Assembly (NCBI GenBank): GCA_021295835.1
Contig: JAGWBP010000025.1
Span: 1-51,876, forward strand
Direction of reading: 5' to 3'
Source: Gemmatimonadota bacterium
GTDB lineage: Bacteria > Gemmatimonadota > Gemmatimonadetes > Longimicrobiales > Gaopeijiaceae
Length of the DNA stretch: 51,876 nt
This document shows positions 15,755-23,196 of this stretch, in pieces (position 1 is the stretch's first letter; every line of letters begins with the position of its first letter). Under the pieces are notes generated by a model. That model was not told where the DNA came from. It ran no database searches and saw only the letters and a list, made by a program, of their open reading frames with translations. Both the position numbers and the translations under genes were made by a program.

Positions 15755-16072
15755 GTGACCGAACGGAATCTCAGCAGCGTCCGCGCGGCCTCGTCCACCC
15801 CTTCCCGCGCCCAGCTTGATCTCGAACTCGTTGAGCGGCGGGGCGTGTCGTTTGAACGGGTCACATCGGCGATTCAGCGCGGTGGCCTAGTCGATGTGCT
15901 GGAGCACCCCAACCAGGAACGATACCCTGGACAGAGGATCTACGTCGTGGAGATCGACCGGTACCTCCATCTCGTCCCCTTCGTGGTTGCGGACGACGGC
16001 ACCCGGTTCCTGAAGGCCATCATCCCCAGCCGGAAGGCGATGCGGGACTACTACAGGAGGCAGTCGCGGTGA
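15755..16072 (+). CDS. BrnT-like toxin with replaced N-terminus
   Basis: 105 residues from GTG 15755. From about residue 24 (ELVERRGVSFERVTSAI) through LEHPNQERYPGQRIYVVEI to FLKAIIPSRKAMRDYY it matches small toxins of the BrnT/DUF4258-like type that pair with CopG antitoxins. The first 20 or so residues come from unrelated DNA: a hicB start (15722-15775) and an antisense piece of a DUF4143 ATPase (15779-15830, compare 16917-16965). The usual aromatic-rich first strand is therefore missing, and activity is doubtful. It is translationally coupled to the antitoxin. Confidence 0.7.
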   Translation: MTERNLSSVRAASSTPSRAQLDLELVERRGVSFERVTSAIQRGGLVDVLEHPNQERYPGQRIYVVEIDRYLHLVPFVVADDGTRFLKAIIPSRKAMRDYYRRQSR

Positions 16073-16347
16073 ACGATGAGCTGAATCCCGAAGAGCGGAA
16101 GATCCTGGCGAAGTTCGAGCGCGGCGAAGTGCGTCGCGTGTCCGACATCGGCCGCGAGACCGCGATCGCCCGCGACGCGGCGCGAGCCACATTCACTAAG
16201 ACGCGGCGCGTCAACCTGCGGGTCACCGAGCGCGACTTCGCCTTGGCCCACGCACGGGCGTTGGAGGAGGGACTCCCCTATCAAACCCTGCTCTCCAGCG
16301 TAATCCACAAGTACCTGACAGGGCGCCTGATCGAGCGCAGCAGATAG
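16069..16347 (+). CDS. CopG/ribbon-helix-helix antitoxin
   Basis: 92 residues from GTG 16069, which overlaps the toxin stop (GTGA). LNPEERKILAKFERGEVRRV is the toxin-contacting start, and TKTRRVNLRVTERDFALAHARALEEGLPYQTLLSSVIHKYLTGRL is a ribbon-helix-helix domain with the usual GxPYQTLxxSxxHKYxxG signature. Complete. Toxin-first order is normal for this family. Confidence 0.85.
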   Translation: MNDELNPEERKILAKFERGEVRRVSDIGRETAIARDAARATFTKTRRVNLRVTERDFALAHARALEEGLPYQTLLSSVIHKYLTGRLIERSR

Positions 16348-16399
16348 GCGGCGGGATCCGCGAGGCGCTAGTAGCACCGAACCCGGTCATTCGGTAGAG

Positions 16400-18124
16400 T
16401 CAATGGACCATGAATTCCTTGAAGAAGCCCGGACGAACCTTCGCGACAGCCATCGCCTTGGTCGTCGAAGCCGACCGGGTCTTCGGCCTCGCACCCATGG
16501 AGGAACCGCAATGACCCGACGCCTGACTGCGATCGTCGAGCGCGAGGGTGAGGGCTATGTGGCGCTCTGCCCCGATTTGGACGTTGCGAGCCAAGGCGAG
16601 ACCGTGGCCGAGGCTCGCGACAATCTCGCCGAAGCCCTTGCTCTGTTCTTCGAGGCCGCGCCTCCCGGCGAGGTCGACCGGCGCCACAGCCTGTAGATTC
16701 AGGTCGAGTCGAGGCGAGCGTTTCGGGCGCGGAGGGGTTGAGGGAGCCTTCCTCGGCGCGGCGTAGCGGCAGCCCCACGCCCCCAGCGCCCCCAGCGGCA
16801 CCACGCCCACGCCGTCGGGCCGCTGGTACCCGTACCCGCTTCCCACGATCACCACCAGCGCGGCGGGCTCCCCGCACCTGCGCGTGTCCACCCGGTCCCG
16901 GAACCTCATCAGCGTCCGCGCGGCCTCGTCCACCCTTCCCGCGCCCAGCTTGATCTCGAACGCCGCCCACCTTCCGGGGCCCGAGTCGAGCACGGCATCC
17001 ACCTCGAGCCCCGTGTTGTCGCGGTAGTGGTGCACGGCCGCCCCGCACGCCTGGGCGTAGACCCGCAGATCCCGAATCGCCATGGACTCGAAGAGCAAGC
17101 CGAACCACTCGAAGTCGCGAAGCAGGTGATCCGGCCCCGCGCCAAGGGCCGCCACGGCCAGCGACGGGTCCACGAAGTGCCGTTTCGGGGCGCTGCGAAG
17201 TCTTGAGCGCGACCGCAGATGGGGGGCCCAGGCCGGCTGGTCCTCGACGATCATCAGGCGGTGGAGGGCGGTCATGTAGGAGCTGGCGGTGCGGTGGTGC
17301 AGACGCTGGTCCGGCCCGCCCGCATCCCGCGCCAGCGTGGCCACGCCCGCACAGGTGGCAACGTTGCGACCGACGGACTGCATGAGCCGTCCCACCCTGG
17401 CCGGATCCCTCCCGGACCCGTCCACACGCGCGATGTCGGTGCGGCAGACTTCTCCCAGATAGTCGCGGTTCTCGGCCATGGCGTCGTCGTGAGAGAGCGG
17501 CGGGTCATCGACCGACGACCCCAGGTGTCCGGGCCAACCGCCAACGCACACCAGTTCGCCGATCTCGTCGACGGACAGCTCGGCCCTCGAGGCGGGGACG
17601 GGAGCGCCCGCGAGGAGTCGGCGGAGCGACACCTCCCCCGTCGAACGCTGCAACTCGAAGAGCGACATGGGCCGGAGGCGCAGTCGGCCGATGCGCCCGG
17701 CCCCGGTATGGCGTGTGATGTCGTCGGGTGGAACGGCTGAACCGGTGAGGATGAAGTGGCCTCGCCCCGGCCGCTCGTCGACGGCGTGGCGCACGTGGTT
17801 CCAAATTTCGGGAACGATCTGCCACTCATCGATCAGGCGCGGAGTCTCGCCCCGGAGCAGGAATCCAGAGTCGACGCCCGCGGCGCTGCGGGCGGACCGG
17901 TCAATGTCGAGCATCACGCCGCTGGCCGCGACCTGCCTTGCGGTCATCGTCTTGCCGCATGCCCGGAGTCCTTCGATCAGCACGGCTCCCGAACGGGCGA
18001 GGCGCCGTCCGATTTCGCGATCGGCCACGCGGGGCCAGTAGCGCCGGGGCGTTGGATCGTACGGCTCCCCACTCGTGGGTTCGCGAACGGTGTCGCGGGA
18101 CGGAATGTCGGGGTGGCGGATCAC
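16400..18124 (-). CDS. AAA/DUF4143 ATPase (third copy) with antisense C-terminal extension
   Basis: 574 residues from GTG 18124. Walker A is EGLRACGKT (52-59), Walker B PRLIDEWQI (about 95), sensor FILTGSAVP. The DUF4143 half has FVDPSLAVAALG, LLFESMAIRDLRVYA and GLEVDAVLDSG...WAAFEIKLG, with intact E-x-D and E-x-K. The natural end should be near GVGVVPLGALG; a related fragment at 22598 stops there. Here the frame continues about 100 residues, antisense to the hicB gene, to a stop at 16400. The extension is probably junk gained at a recombination junction. Confidence 0.85.
   Translation of the reverse strand: MIRHPDIPSRDTVREPTSGEPYDPTPRRYWPRVADREIGRRLARSGAVLIEGLRACGKTMTARQVAASGVMLDIDRSARSAAGVDSGFLLRGETPRLIDEWQIVPEIWNHVRHAVDERPGRGHFILTGSAVPPDDITRHTGAGRIGRLRLRPMSLFELQRSTGEVSLRRLLAGAPVPASRAELSVDEIGELVCVGGWPGHLGSSVDDPPLSHDDAMAENRDYLGEVCRTDIARVDGSGRDPARVGRLMQSVGRNVATCAGVATLARDAGGPDQRLHHRTASSYMTALHRLMIVEDQPAWAPHLRSRSRLRSAPKRHFVDPSLAVAALGAGPDHLLRDFEWFGLLFESMAIRDLRVYAQACGAAVHHYRDNTGLEVDAVLDSGPGRWAAFEIKLGAGRVDEAARTLMRFRDRVDTRRCGEPAALVVIVGSGYGYQRPDGVGVVPLGALGAWGCRYAAPRKAPSTPPRPKRSPRLDLNLQAVAPVDLAGRRGLEEQSKGFGEIVASLGHGLALARNVQIGAERHIALTLALDDRSQASGHCGSSMGARPKTRSASTTKAMAVAKVRPGFFKEFMVH
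16410..16514 (+). CDS. 34-residue upstream peptide coupled to hicB
   Basis: ATG 16410 opens a frame (MNSLKKPGRTFATAIALVVE and on to GLAPMEEPQ) that ends in TGA overlapping the hicB ATG (ATGA). It could be a real short peptide or only a translation leader that delivers ribosomes to hicB. No homolog is recognised, and it is antisense to the C-terminal extension of the third ATPase. Confidence 0.4.
   Translation: MNSLKKPGRTFATAIALVVEADRVFGLAPMEEPQ
16511..16696 (+). CDS. HicB-type antitoxin
   Basis: 61 residues from ATG 16511 with GGAGGAACC just upstream. MTRRLTAIVEREGEGYVALCPDLDVASQGETVAEARDNLAEAL is a typical HicB N-terminal RNase-H-like fold. Such antitoxins bind HicA mRNA interferase. No hicA lies on either side; the downstream side is occupied by the C-terminal end of a DUF4143 ATPase. 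Confidence 0.88.
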   Translation: MTRRLTAIVEREGEGYVALCPDLDVASQGETVAEARDNLAEALALFFEAAPPGEVDRRHSL

Positions 18125-18205
18125 GCGGAGGGTCTCGTCGGCTGCGCGGGTTCGGTTGTGGTTCGACTAGCCTATTCGTACGGTAGCAGGAATGCAATGA
18201 GAACA

Positions 18206-18243
18206 ATAGCAGATTTGCAAGGCTTACGATAGCAACTTCGCAA
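18206..18243 (-). promoter_or_regulatory. Direct repeats upstream of third DUF4143 ATPase
   Basis: ATAGCAGATTTGCAA (18206-18220) and ATAGCAACTTCGCAA (18229-18243) are 15-bp repeats 23 bp apart, about 80 bp ahead of the GTG start. ATTTGCAAGG at 18213-18222 is shared with the promoter of the second ATPase (11190-11199). Probably an operator region. Confidence 0.5.
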
Positions 18244-18519
18244 GATATGGCTATGGCAGGCAAGCCGCATGAGTCGCCGGATCTACGCGGCGGTATCACT
18301 ATGCTCTAGCCGATGATACTATTCTCAAAGATCCCAGCGAGATCGTCGCGACGGGCGTGAGCGAAATGATCCCATGATCGCGAGCCTTTGCTATACCGTA
18401 GGCCCACTTCACGAGCCGGAACCGGCCAGCTCCGAGAATCGACAGCCTGCAGGGGAACCAGCGGATGACCGAGCCAAGACAACGGACGAGCACAGGCACG
18501 GACGATCAGGTGGCCGCGA

Positions 18520-18850
18520 TCAGAAGGGCGGCCGAGGCCTTGACGGCCGTGTTCGGATACTGCAAGAGCGCCGGAACCCTGCTGGCCCTCGGCTGCCATG
18601 AGGTCGCGATGGGGTTGCGCTCGCTTGACGACCGACTACCCCGACCACGGCTTCGCCATCGACCTGACCGAAGCCAGGCAGTTTCCTGGATCACGCTAGG
18701 GAGCTGCAGCCACCCGAGCGGGCCCTCGAGGTCGCGATGGCCAGCGCCATGCCGGGAGTCTATCTTCCGAGCGTTGGTCAGGACCTCGTGATATGCCTGA
18801 CGGAGTCCGACGCTGCCGCGGTTCAGGCCAACCTTCAAGGAGGGGAGACA
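18520..18850 (+). pseudogene. Remnant resembling a serine dehydrogenase (SDH/ClpP-like) proteinase
   Basis: One frame reads YCKSAGTLLALGCHEVAMG, like the KSAGTLLALGADEIVMG serine motif of SDH-type proteinases; a second frame (18625 on) reads LTTDYPDHGFAIDLTEAR, like the family's YPSHxFVIDRxEA segment. Frames 0, 1 and 2 follow one another, so several frameshifts or deletions are needed. The call rests on short motifs. Confidence 0.35.
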
Positions 18851-18851
18851 G

Positions 18852-19028
18852 ATGGAGGACTACCGGCGGATCCAGAGGGAGATTCTGGAGAAGCGAGCCG
18901 CGAAGACCCAGGAATACGTTCGCCGAGTGATGAAGCGCACGGAACGGTCGGTCCGCCCGATCTTGGTAGCGCACCGGCGACCCACTGATCCAGGGTACCG
19001 CCCGCCCGCGTTCCGAACAGAAGTCTGA
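18852..19028 (+). CDS. Small basic hypothetical protein
   Basis: 58 residues from ATG 18852 with a very strong ribosome site (AAGGAGGGG, 5 nt away). MEDYRRIQREILEKRAAKTQ is followed by a strongly basic, probably helical segment EYVRRVMKRTERSVRPIL. I do not recognise it. It is the only intact-looking small frame between the SDH-like remnant and the methylase/IstB chimera. Confidence 0.45.
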   Translation: MEDYRRIQREILEKRAAKTQEYVRRVMKRTERSVRPILVAHRRPTDPGYRPPAFRTEV

Positions 19029-19081
19029 CCCGACCGGCCGACCTTCGCGAGCACCTCGGCCGAATCCGGCGCTTCGACCAG

Positions 19082-19513
19082 TTGGTCGCGTTCCTCCGCG
19101 ACGAGCTGGACTGGCCGATAGGCGCGACTGACTTCGATGAGCTGACCTTCGAATACACCGCTGGGGAGCTCGGGATCGACGGCGGAAACGCCGCCAAGAT
19201 CCGGGACGGCCAGACCGTGCTGGTCACCGGCGCAACCGGGTCTGGAAAGTCCTACCTGGCTTGCGCCCTCGGCCACCAGGCCTGCCGCCTCGGCGGATCG
19301 CCTGAGGCCAGAATCACGGCAGAAAGTCGTATAAAGTCTTACAGGGCTGCACGATCTGCGTTTCCTGCCGTTGGACTGGACCCTGCTGGACCGTGCCGCG
19401 AAAGCGAGAAAAGCGGACCTGAATGGCGGGAATCGGCCCGCACGGAGGCGGTCCTGTTTCATCAAGTTCTCGCCGAATGTCTCTTGAGATCCGGTGGCCC
19501 ATTAGGAACATAA
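19082..19513 (+). pseudogene. Chimera of a restriction-methylase N-terminus and an IS21 IstB fragment
   Basis: From 19050 to about 19200 the frame reads FDQLVAFLRDELDWPIG and FDELTFEYTAGELGID, the N-terminus of large Eco57I-type or related DNA methylases. It then changes at once to RDGQTVLVTGATGSGKSYLACALGHQACR, the Walker A region of IS21-family IstB. After GGSPEAR (about 19310) it degenerates. Both parents are truncated, so this marks an IS21 scar inside a lost restriction or phage-defence gene. Confidence 0.65.
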
Positions 19514-19956
19514 CCTCCGTCTTCCCGTCGGGACCGGCTCCCGATGGCAAGGCGGGGGGAACCGCCGAGGCCTCGGCGGTTGCAAGCGCAAGGTGCGCGC
19601 CCTACGCCTCCCTGGCAATGGGTCGTTGGCGTGCCTGGCCGTGGTGCCTTCGTAGGTTCAGGGGCAGGAGGCACCGGACCGTCGGGAGGTGTGGGCCGTT
19701 TCATGCTCGAAGCCGGGATCGTGGGGGACAACCAGTGTCCCGGACAATACGTCGGCATCAACGGGCGGGTCGCGGGGTTGGAAGAGGGAGGAGTCGCTCC
19801 TTCGGAAGCGCCGTATCTGCTTCCGGTCGATCACTGCCGTTGGGGGGAAGTGAGTCTTCGTGTCGCCTCGACCGCCTACGCTTGGTCCTCCCGCCTGAGA
19901 GAGGGATGAGAGTTGGCATCGACAGTGGATTCCGGTTAGGTTGGAGCTTGGGCACC
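19514..19956. other. Stretch with no recognisable gene
   Basis: Several overlapping frames exist but none shows a recognisable domain, a good ribosome site or a consistent codon pattern. Probably decayed accessory DNA. Confidence 0.45.
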
Positions 19957-19992
19957 AAGCTGTGACCCAACATGAAGCTGTGACCCAACATG
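19957..19992 (+). repeat. 18-bp tandem repeat including the start codon
   Basis: AAGCTGTGACCCAACATG occurs twice back to back (19957-19974 and 19975-19992). The second ATG is the start of the GIY-YIG gene; the first ATG would encode only a two-codon frame (ATG AAG CTG TGA gives MKL). Confidence 0.85.
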
Positions 19993-20703
19993 ACTACACG
20001 CGACTACATCATTGACGAGATTCGGCGGGTTGCGGAAGAGCTTGGACGCCCGCCCGGCCGTCAAGTCTTCGAGAGGGAGACCGGCATCCTCGTGTCTGAG
20101 TGGCACGGCGTCCACTTCCGGAGTTGGGGTGCCGCCCTATCAGCGGCGGGATACGAGCCCAACGAGAAGCAAGGAAAGTTCTCGTCCGAACGCGTACTTC
20201 GAAAATATGCTGAGGCCGTCCGCCACTTTGGCCGCATACCTGCCGACATTGACATTCGCATGTACTCGCGCGAACGAGAGGATTTTCCCGCCCACACGAC
20301 TTTTTCCAACCACTTCGGGAACAAGTCCGGCCTTATCGCCGCGCTGACCGGTTGGGTGCGCAAGAACGATGAGTTCGCCGACCTCATCGCATTGCTTCCC
20401 GAACCCGAGGAGACCGATACCACATCTCCTACCCCATCTCTGCCAACAGAGGGCTTTGTCTACCTGCTCAAATCCGGCAACCACTACAAGATTGGCCGCA
20501 GTGACGACCTTGAAAGAAGGGTGAAGCAGATCAGCACCTCGCTTCCGGAGAAGGTCTCTCTGGAACACGCGATTCGCACGGACGACCCTCCCGGTATCGA
20601 GGCCTACTGGCATCGAAGGTTTTCGGAGCGGCGAGCGCAGGGCGAATGGTTCCGCTTGACTTCCGCCGACCTGCGAGCGTTCAAGCGGCGCAAGTTCCAG
20701 TGA
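19990..20703 (+). CDS. Homing-endonuclease-associated repeat plus GIY-YIG (Mug113-like) nuclease
   Basis: 237 residues from ATG 19990. The N-terminal 130 residues contain two repeats of the homing-endonuclease-associated type (IIDEIRRVAEELGRPP...WHGVHFRSWGAALSAAGYEP, and VLRKYAEAVRHFGRIPADIDIR...TFSNHFGN). The C-terminus, FVYLLKSGNHYKIGRSDDLERRVKQI...HRRFSERRAQGEWFRLT, is a T5orf172/Mug113 GIY-YIG nuclease domain with Y, G-R and E in place. Likely a selfish or defence-associated nuclease. It lacks an obvious ribosome site. Confidence 0.88.
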   Translation: MTTRDYIIDEIRRVAEELGRPPGRQVFERETGILVSEWHGVHFRSWGAALSAAGYEPNEKQGKFSSERVLRKYAEAVRHFGRIPADIDIRMYSREREDFPAHTTFSNHFGNKSGLIAALTGWVRKNDEFADLIALLPEPEETDTTSPTPSLPTEGFVYLLKSGNHYKIGRSDDLERRVKQISTSLPEKVSLEHAIRTDDPPGIEAYWHRRFSERRAQGEWFRLTSADLRAFKRRKFQ

Positions 20704-20870
20704 TGATAGGGATGTCCTTCGACGCGTGGTTCTCACATCGGACGCCTCATGACACTCGCCCGCAAACCCAGCATTGACGCCGCCGAAGGCGCTCTCCCAA
20801 TTTCAAGGGACAGAATCACCTCCACTGCGTTTGGTCCCGGCATCGGAAATCCGGCCTCCAGACAGCTAAG

Positions 20871-21749
20871 GTGGCTAAGCGGCCCCCGCAGCCTAGGAAA
20901 CGCCGGTGTGCGTCCTGCGGCAAGCTCTATGTGGGCCGTCCCCGGCAGGAAACGGTATGCCTCACCTGCGACATCCGGGAGCGGGCGGCTGGGGGCGAGA
21001 GCCCCGGGGCCATCGCGGTTTGCTTCGGGATCCCCCGGTTCCTCGTCGAGGCTGTGCTGGAGCCCGTTTCTCACCCGACCCCTTACCCCTCGGAGGCGGG
21101 CGATCGTCGATCCTGGGCGATCCCAGAGCCCGTTATGATGTGCCGAAACCGCTCTGGATTCGGCCGTTTTGGAACGACCCGCTTGGCGATGAACGAGGAG
21201 TCAAGGGTCATCGCTCGAACCCTCCTCCGCCACGCTCGGGGCCTCTGGGCGGGCGAGGCCGGGTACGCGGCCAAGGCAGGTCGGGAGGAATTCGTCTTCC
21301 ACCCGTCAGCTCTTGTCCGCTCGCGGGGTCGTTACCACATGCGGGGGTACCGCTCGGACGGTTACGGGGAGGCACGCCGGCGATTGAGCGAGCGATACGT
21401 GGATATGGTTCCGGCTCGTGCCGTGGAGGCGCGCATGGTGGATGGGAACCACTTTGTGGACCTGGCCGATGATGCGGAGTGGAGCGAGTTCGCTCGCCAC
21501 CGCTTCTTCCTGTCGCCGAGGCTGTCCGACGACGAGCGACTCTGCTACGAACACGAGTACGGAATCGCCGATCGAGGTTATCTGGTTGTTACCTGCCGTC
21601 GCGCTCTTCTTCCCTATGTTCGGCAAGAACTGGCAGAACGCCGGTGCTGGCGCCGGGACGGTACGCATGTCGCGATTTGGGAGGCCCCGGTACGAGATGG
21701 GTCGAGGGAGGAGGATAGCGACTACGGATCGATGGCGGGCCCGATGTAA
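20871..21749 (+). CDS. WYL-domain-like protein with N-terminal zinc finger
   Basis: 292 residues from GTG 20871. The start has C-x2-C...C-x2-C (RCASCGKLYVG...VCLTCDIRE), a zinc ribbon, followed by a possible helix-turn-helix (GESPGAIAVCFGIPRFLVEAV). The C-terminal part, FVFHPSALVRSRGRYHMRGYR then FFLSPRLSDDERLCYEHEYGI and LVVTCRRALLPYVRQEL, matches the WYL domain and its C-terminal extension found in regulators of defence and mobile loci. ATG 21190 could start the WYL part alone. The neighbours are mobile or decayed genes. Confidence 0.7.
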   Translation: MAKRPPQPRKRRCASCGKLYVGRPRQETVCLTCDIRERAAGGESPGAIAVCFGIPRFLVEAVLEPVSHPTPYPSEAGDRRSWAIPEPVMMCRNRSGFGRFGTTRLAMNEESRVIARTLLRHARGLWAGEAGYAAKAGREEFVFHPSALVRSRGRYHMRGYRSDGYGEARRRLSERYVDMVPARAVEARMVDGNHFVDLADDAEWSEFARHRFFLSPRLSDDERLCYEHEYGIADRGYLVVTCRRALLPYVRQELAERRCWRRDGTHVAIWEAPVRDGSREEDSDYGSMAGPM

Positions 21750-21949
21750 GGGGCTCCCCACGATTGCCAATGCGCCTCTTTGAGGCGGCCTTCCGAGACG
21801 TGCTGAGACTTCGCGAGTCATTGTGACGCTTCCTTCGGGTTGACTTGCCCGCGAACGTTTCCACACCGTTTCCGGCATGGAGAGGCCGAAGTGGCAGGTC
21901 AACCCGGCTGCGAGCGGAGTGGTCGCCGACCTGAGCGGAACGCGCGAGG

Positions 21950-22258
21950 GCGCTTGAGCCCTTTGGCTGGACTGGCCGCCGGGCCGAGTGGATCGCGTTG
22001 GCCTGTCTCCACGGTGGCGTCTTCACCAAGGCACAGGGGAAGGTATTCCTGCGTTGCCACCACGAGAAGGTGCGCCGCCTTCGAGGCGCTCGGCATCGAG
22101 CGCCAAATCCTACCCCAACGGGCATACCGCAGGGCGGCGGGCAACCTCCTCCGCCATTTCCCGTTCAGACTGCCGGTCGCGCTGGACGACGAGCGCGTCG
22201 TCTTCGTCTACGTCGATCCCGGTCACGAGACAAAGACGGCGCACCGCGATCTCTGGAA
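21950..22258 (+). pseudogene. Decayed gene of unknown family
   Basis: Two consecutive frames look coding: GWTGRRAEWIALACLHGGVF followed by VFLRCHHEKVRRL, then in another frame FEALGIERQILPQRAYRRAAGNLLRHFPFRLPVALDDERVVFVYVDPGHETK. Together they resemble one ancestral protein with a frameshift near 22080. I cannot name the family. The remnant is cut by the second 240-bp repeat unit at 22260. Confidence 0.4.
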
Positions 22259-22259
22259 G

Positions 22260-22499
22260 GCAATTCGCCGGAGCAGGGGCGATAGGGACGGTCTGCGGCG
22301 CGGCTCTCCGCACAGACGAATGAATATGACCAGTTTGGTCAGAATTGAACCTCCCGCTGGCGCGGGAGCTGACTCGCAAGCGAGCACCCCGGACGAACTC
22401 TCCGAGAACCTCCGCGAGGTCATCGCGATGCTGCTGGTAGACGGACTTCCTGAGCTGGAGGCCAATTTCGCTGGAATTCGGATGCTCACGGCCTGACAA
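22260..22499 (+). repeat. 240-bp repeat unit containing operator and hicB 3' part, copy 2
   Basis: Near-identical to 14328-14568. It carries operator copy d and the hicB C-terminal codons GADSQASTPDELSENLREVI to MLTA. No hicB start precedes it here, so this is only a fragment. Confidence 0.75.
22322..22341 (-). promoter_or_regulatory. TGACYA-N3-TRGTCATATT operator/promoter, copy d
   Basis: Minus strand TGACCAAACTGGTCATATTC, inside the second 240-bp repeat unit. No intact gene follows. Confidence 0.6.
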
Positions 22500-22508
22500 G
22501 GGAAGCCC

Positions 22509-22598
22509 TCCGCTCTGGCCGTAGTCCTCCCTAGCGGCTACGGATACGTGGAGCATGGAGATGTGGGGGTCGTCCCGGTAGGCGCGCTGGGCCCGTAA
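22509..22598 (+). pseudogene. C-terminal end of a DUF4143 ATPase
   Basis: The frame GCT CTG GCC onward reads ALAVVLPSGYGYVEHGDVGV and VPVGALGP then stop. It aligns with VIVGSGYGYQRPDGVGVVPLGALG of the third ATPase. Only about 30 codons remain. Confidence 0.65.
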
Positions 22599-22639
22599 CC
22601 CACCATCCTGCGGCTCGGATTCCGGCGGAAGACCACCGA

Positions 22640-22843
22640 CCCACCCGCCTTCGCCCCGTGCAGCCCGAGCGCTTTGGCTCCGTGCGGAGCTCGGGCGCAC
22701 AGCGCTGCTCGCCCCGGTGGCGGATCGCCGCGATCGTCGAGGGCTTCCCGGGGCTGGGCGTCCGACCACTCCGCCACGTTCGGGTCGGGATTTGCCCTGC
22801 GGAGCTCGAGTAGGACCGACCCGTCCAGCAGCCAGCCGATCAC
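22640..22843 (-). pseudogene. Truncated second VapC toxin copy
   Basis: Starts MIGWLLDGSVLLELRRANPD and AEWSDAQPREAL, close to the VapC at 10317-10778, then loses frame through a small deletion where the intact gene encodes FLSEATIA. The rest is degraded. Confidence 0.75.
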
Positions 22844-22844
22844 G

Positions 22845-22925
22845 TCACTCGTCGCCCGCGCGGAACCGCCGCCGTCCGCCGCGCCTGTGCGCCAATCGGG
22901 TCAACGGCGAAACGGTTACGAGATG
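22845..22925 (-). pseudogene. 3' end of a second Phd-type antitoxin
   Basis: Minus-strand codons for the RRFRAGDE stop match the end of the antitoxin at 10780. The upstream part of the gene is missing. It keeps the same spacing to the broken VapC start as the intact pair. Confidence 0.65.
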
Positions 22926-22983
22926 GTGTGCGATGTGCTATCGTGGGACGTGATCGCTTCTCAAAGCCAGGGGTGGTGAAGCC

Positions 22984-23190
22984 GTGAGACAGTTCACCGT
23001 CGTGGTCGAACAGGACTTCGAGACTGGTCTGTTCGTAGGCTACGTTCCGGGCTTCCCCGGTGCTCACTCGCAGGCAGGCAGTCTGGATGAACTGTCAGAG
23101 AACCTCTGCGAGGTGATAGCGATGCTTCTGGAAGATGGCCCTCCGGAGCTGGAAGCCGAATTCGCGGGGATTCAGACGATCACGGCCTGA
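22984..23190 (+). CDS. HicB-family antitoxin
   Basis: 68 residues from GTG 22984. MRQFTVVVEQDFETGLFVGYVPGFPGAHSQAGSLDELSENL is a complete HicB partial-RNase-H fold, ending in EFAGIQTITA. It precedes a broken hicA. It is the only intact version of the sequence scattered at 14262, 14434, 15722 and 22370. Expected role: neutralise HicA and repress its operon. Confidence 0.85.
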   Translation: MRQFTVVVEQDFETGLFVGYVPGFPGAHSQAGSLDELSENLCEVIAMLLEDGPPELEAEFAGIQTITA

Positions 23191-23196
23191 GCCCGA

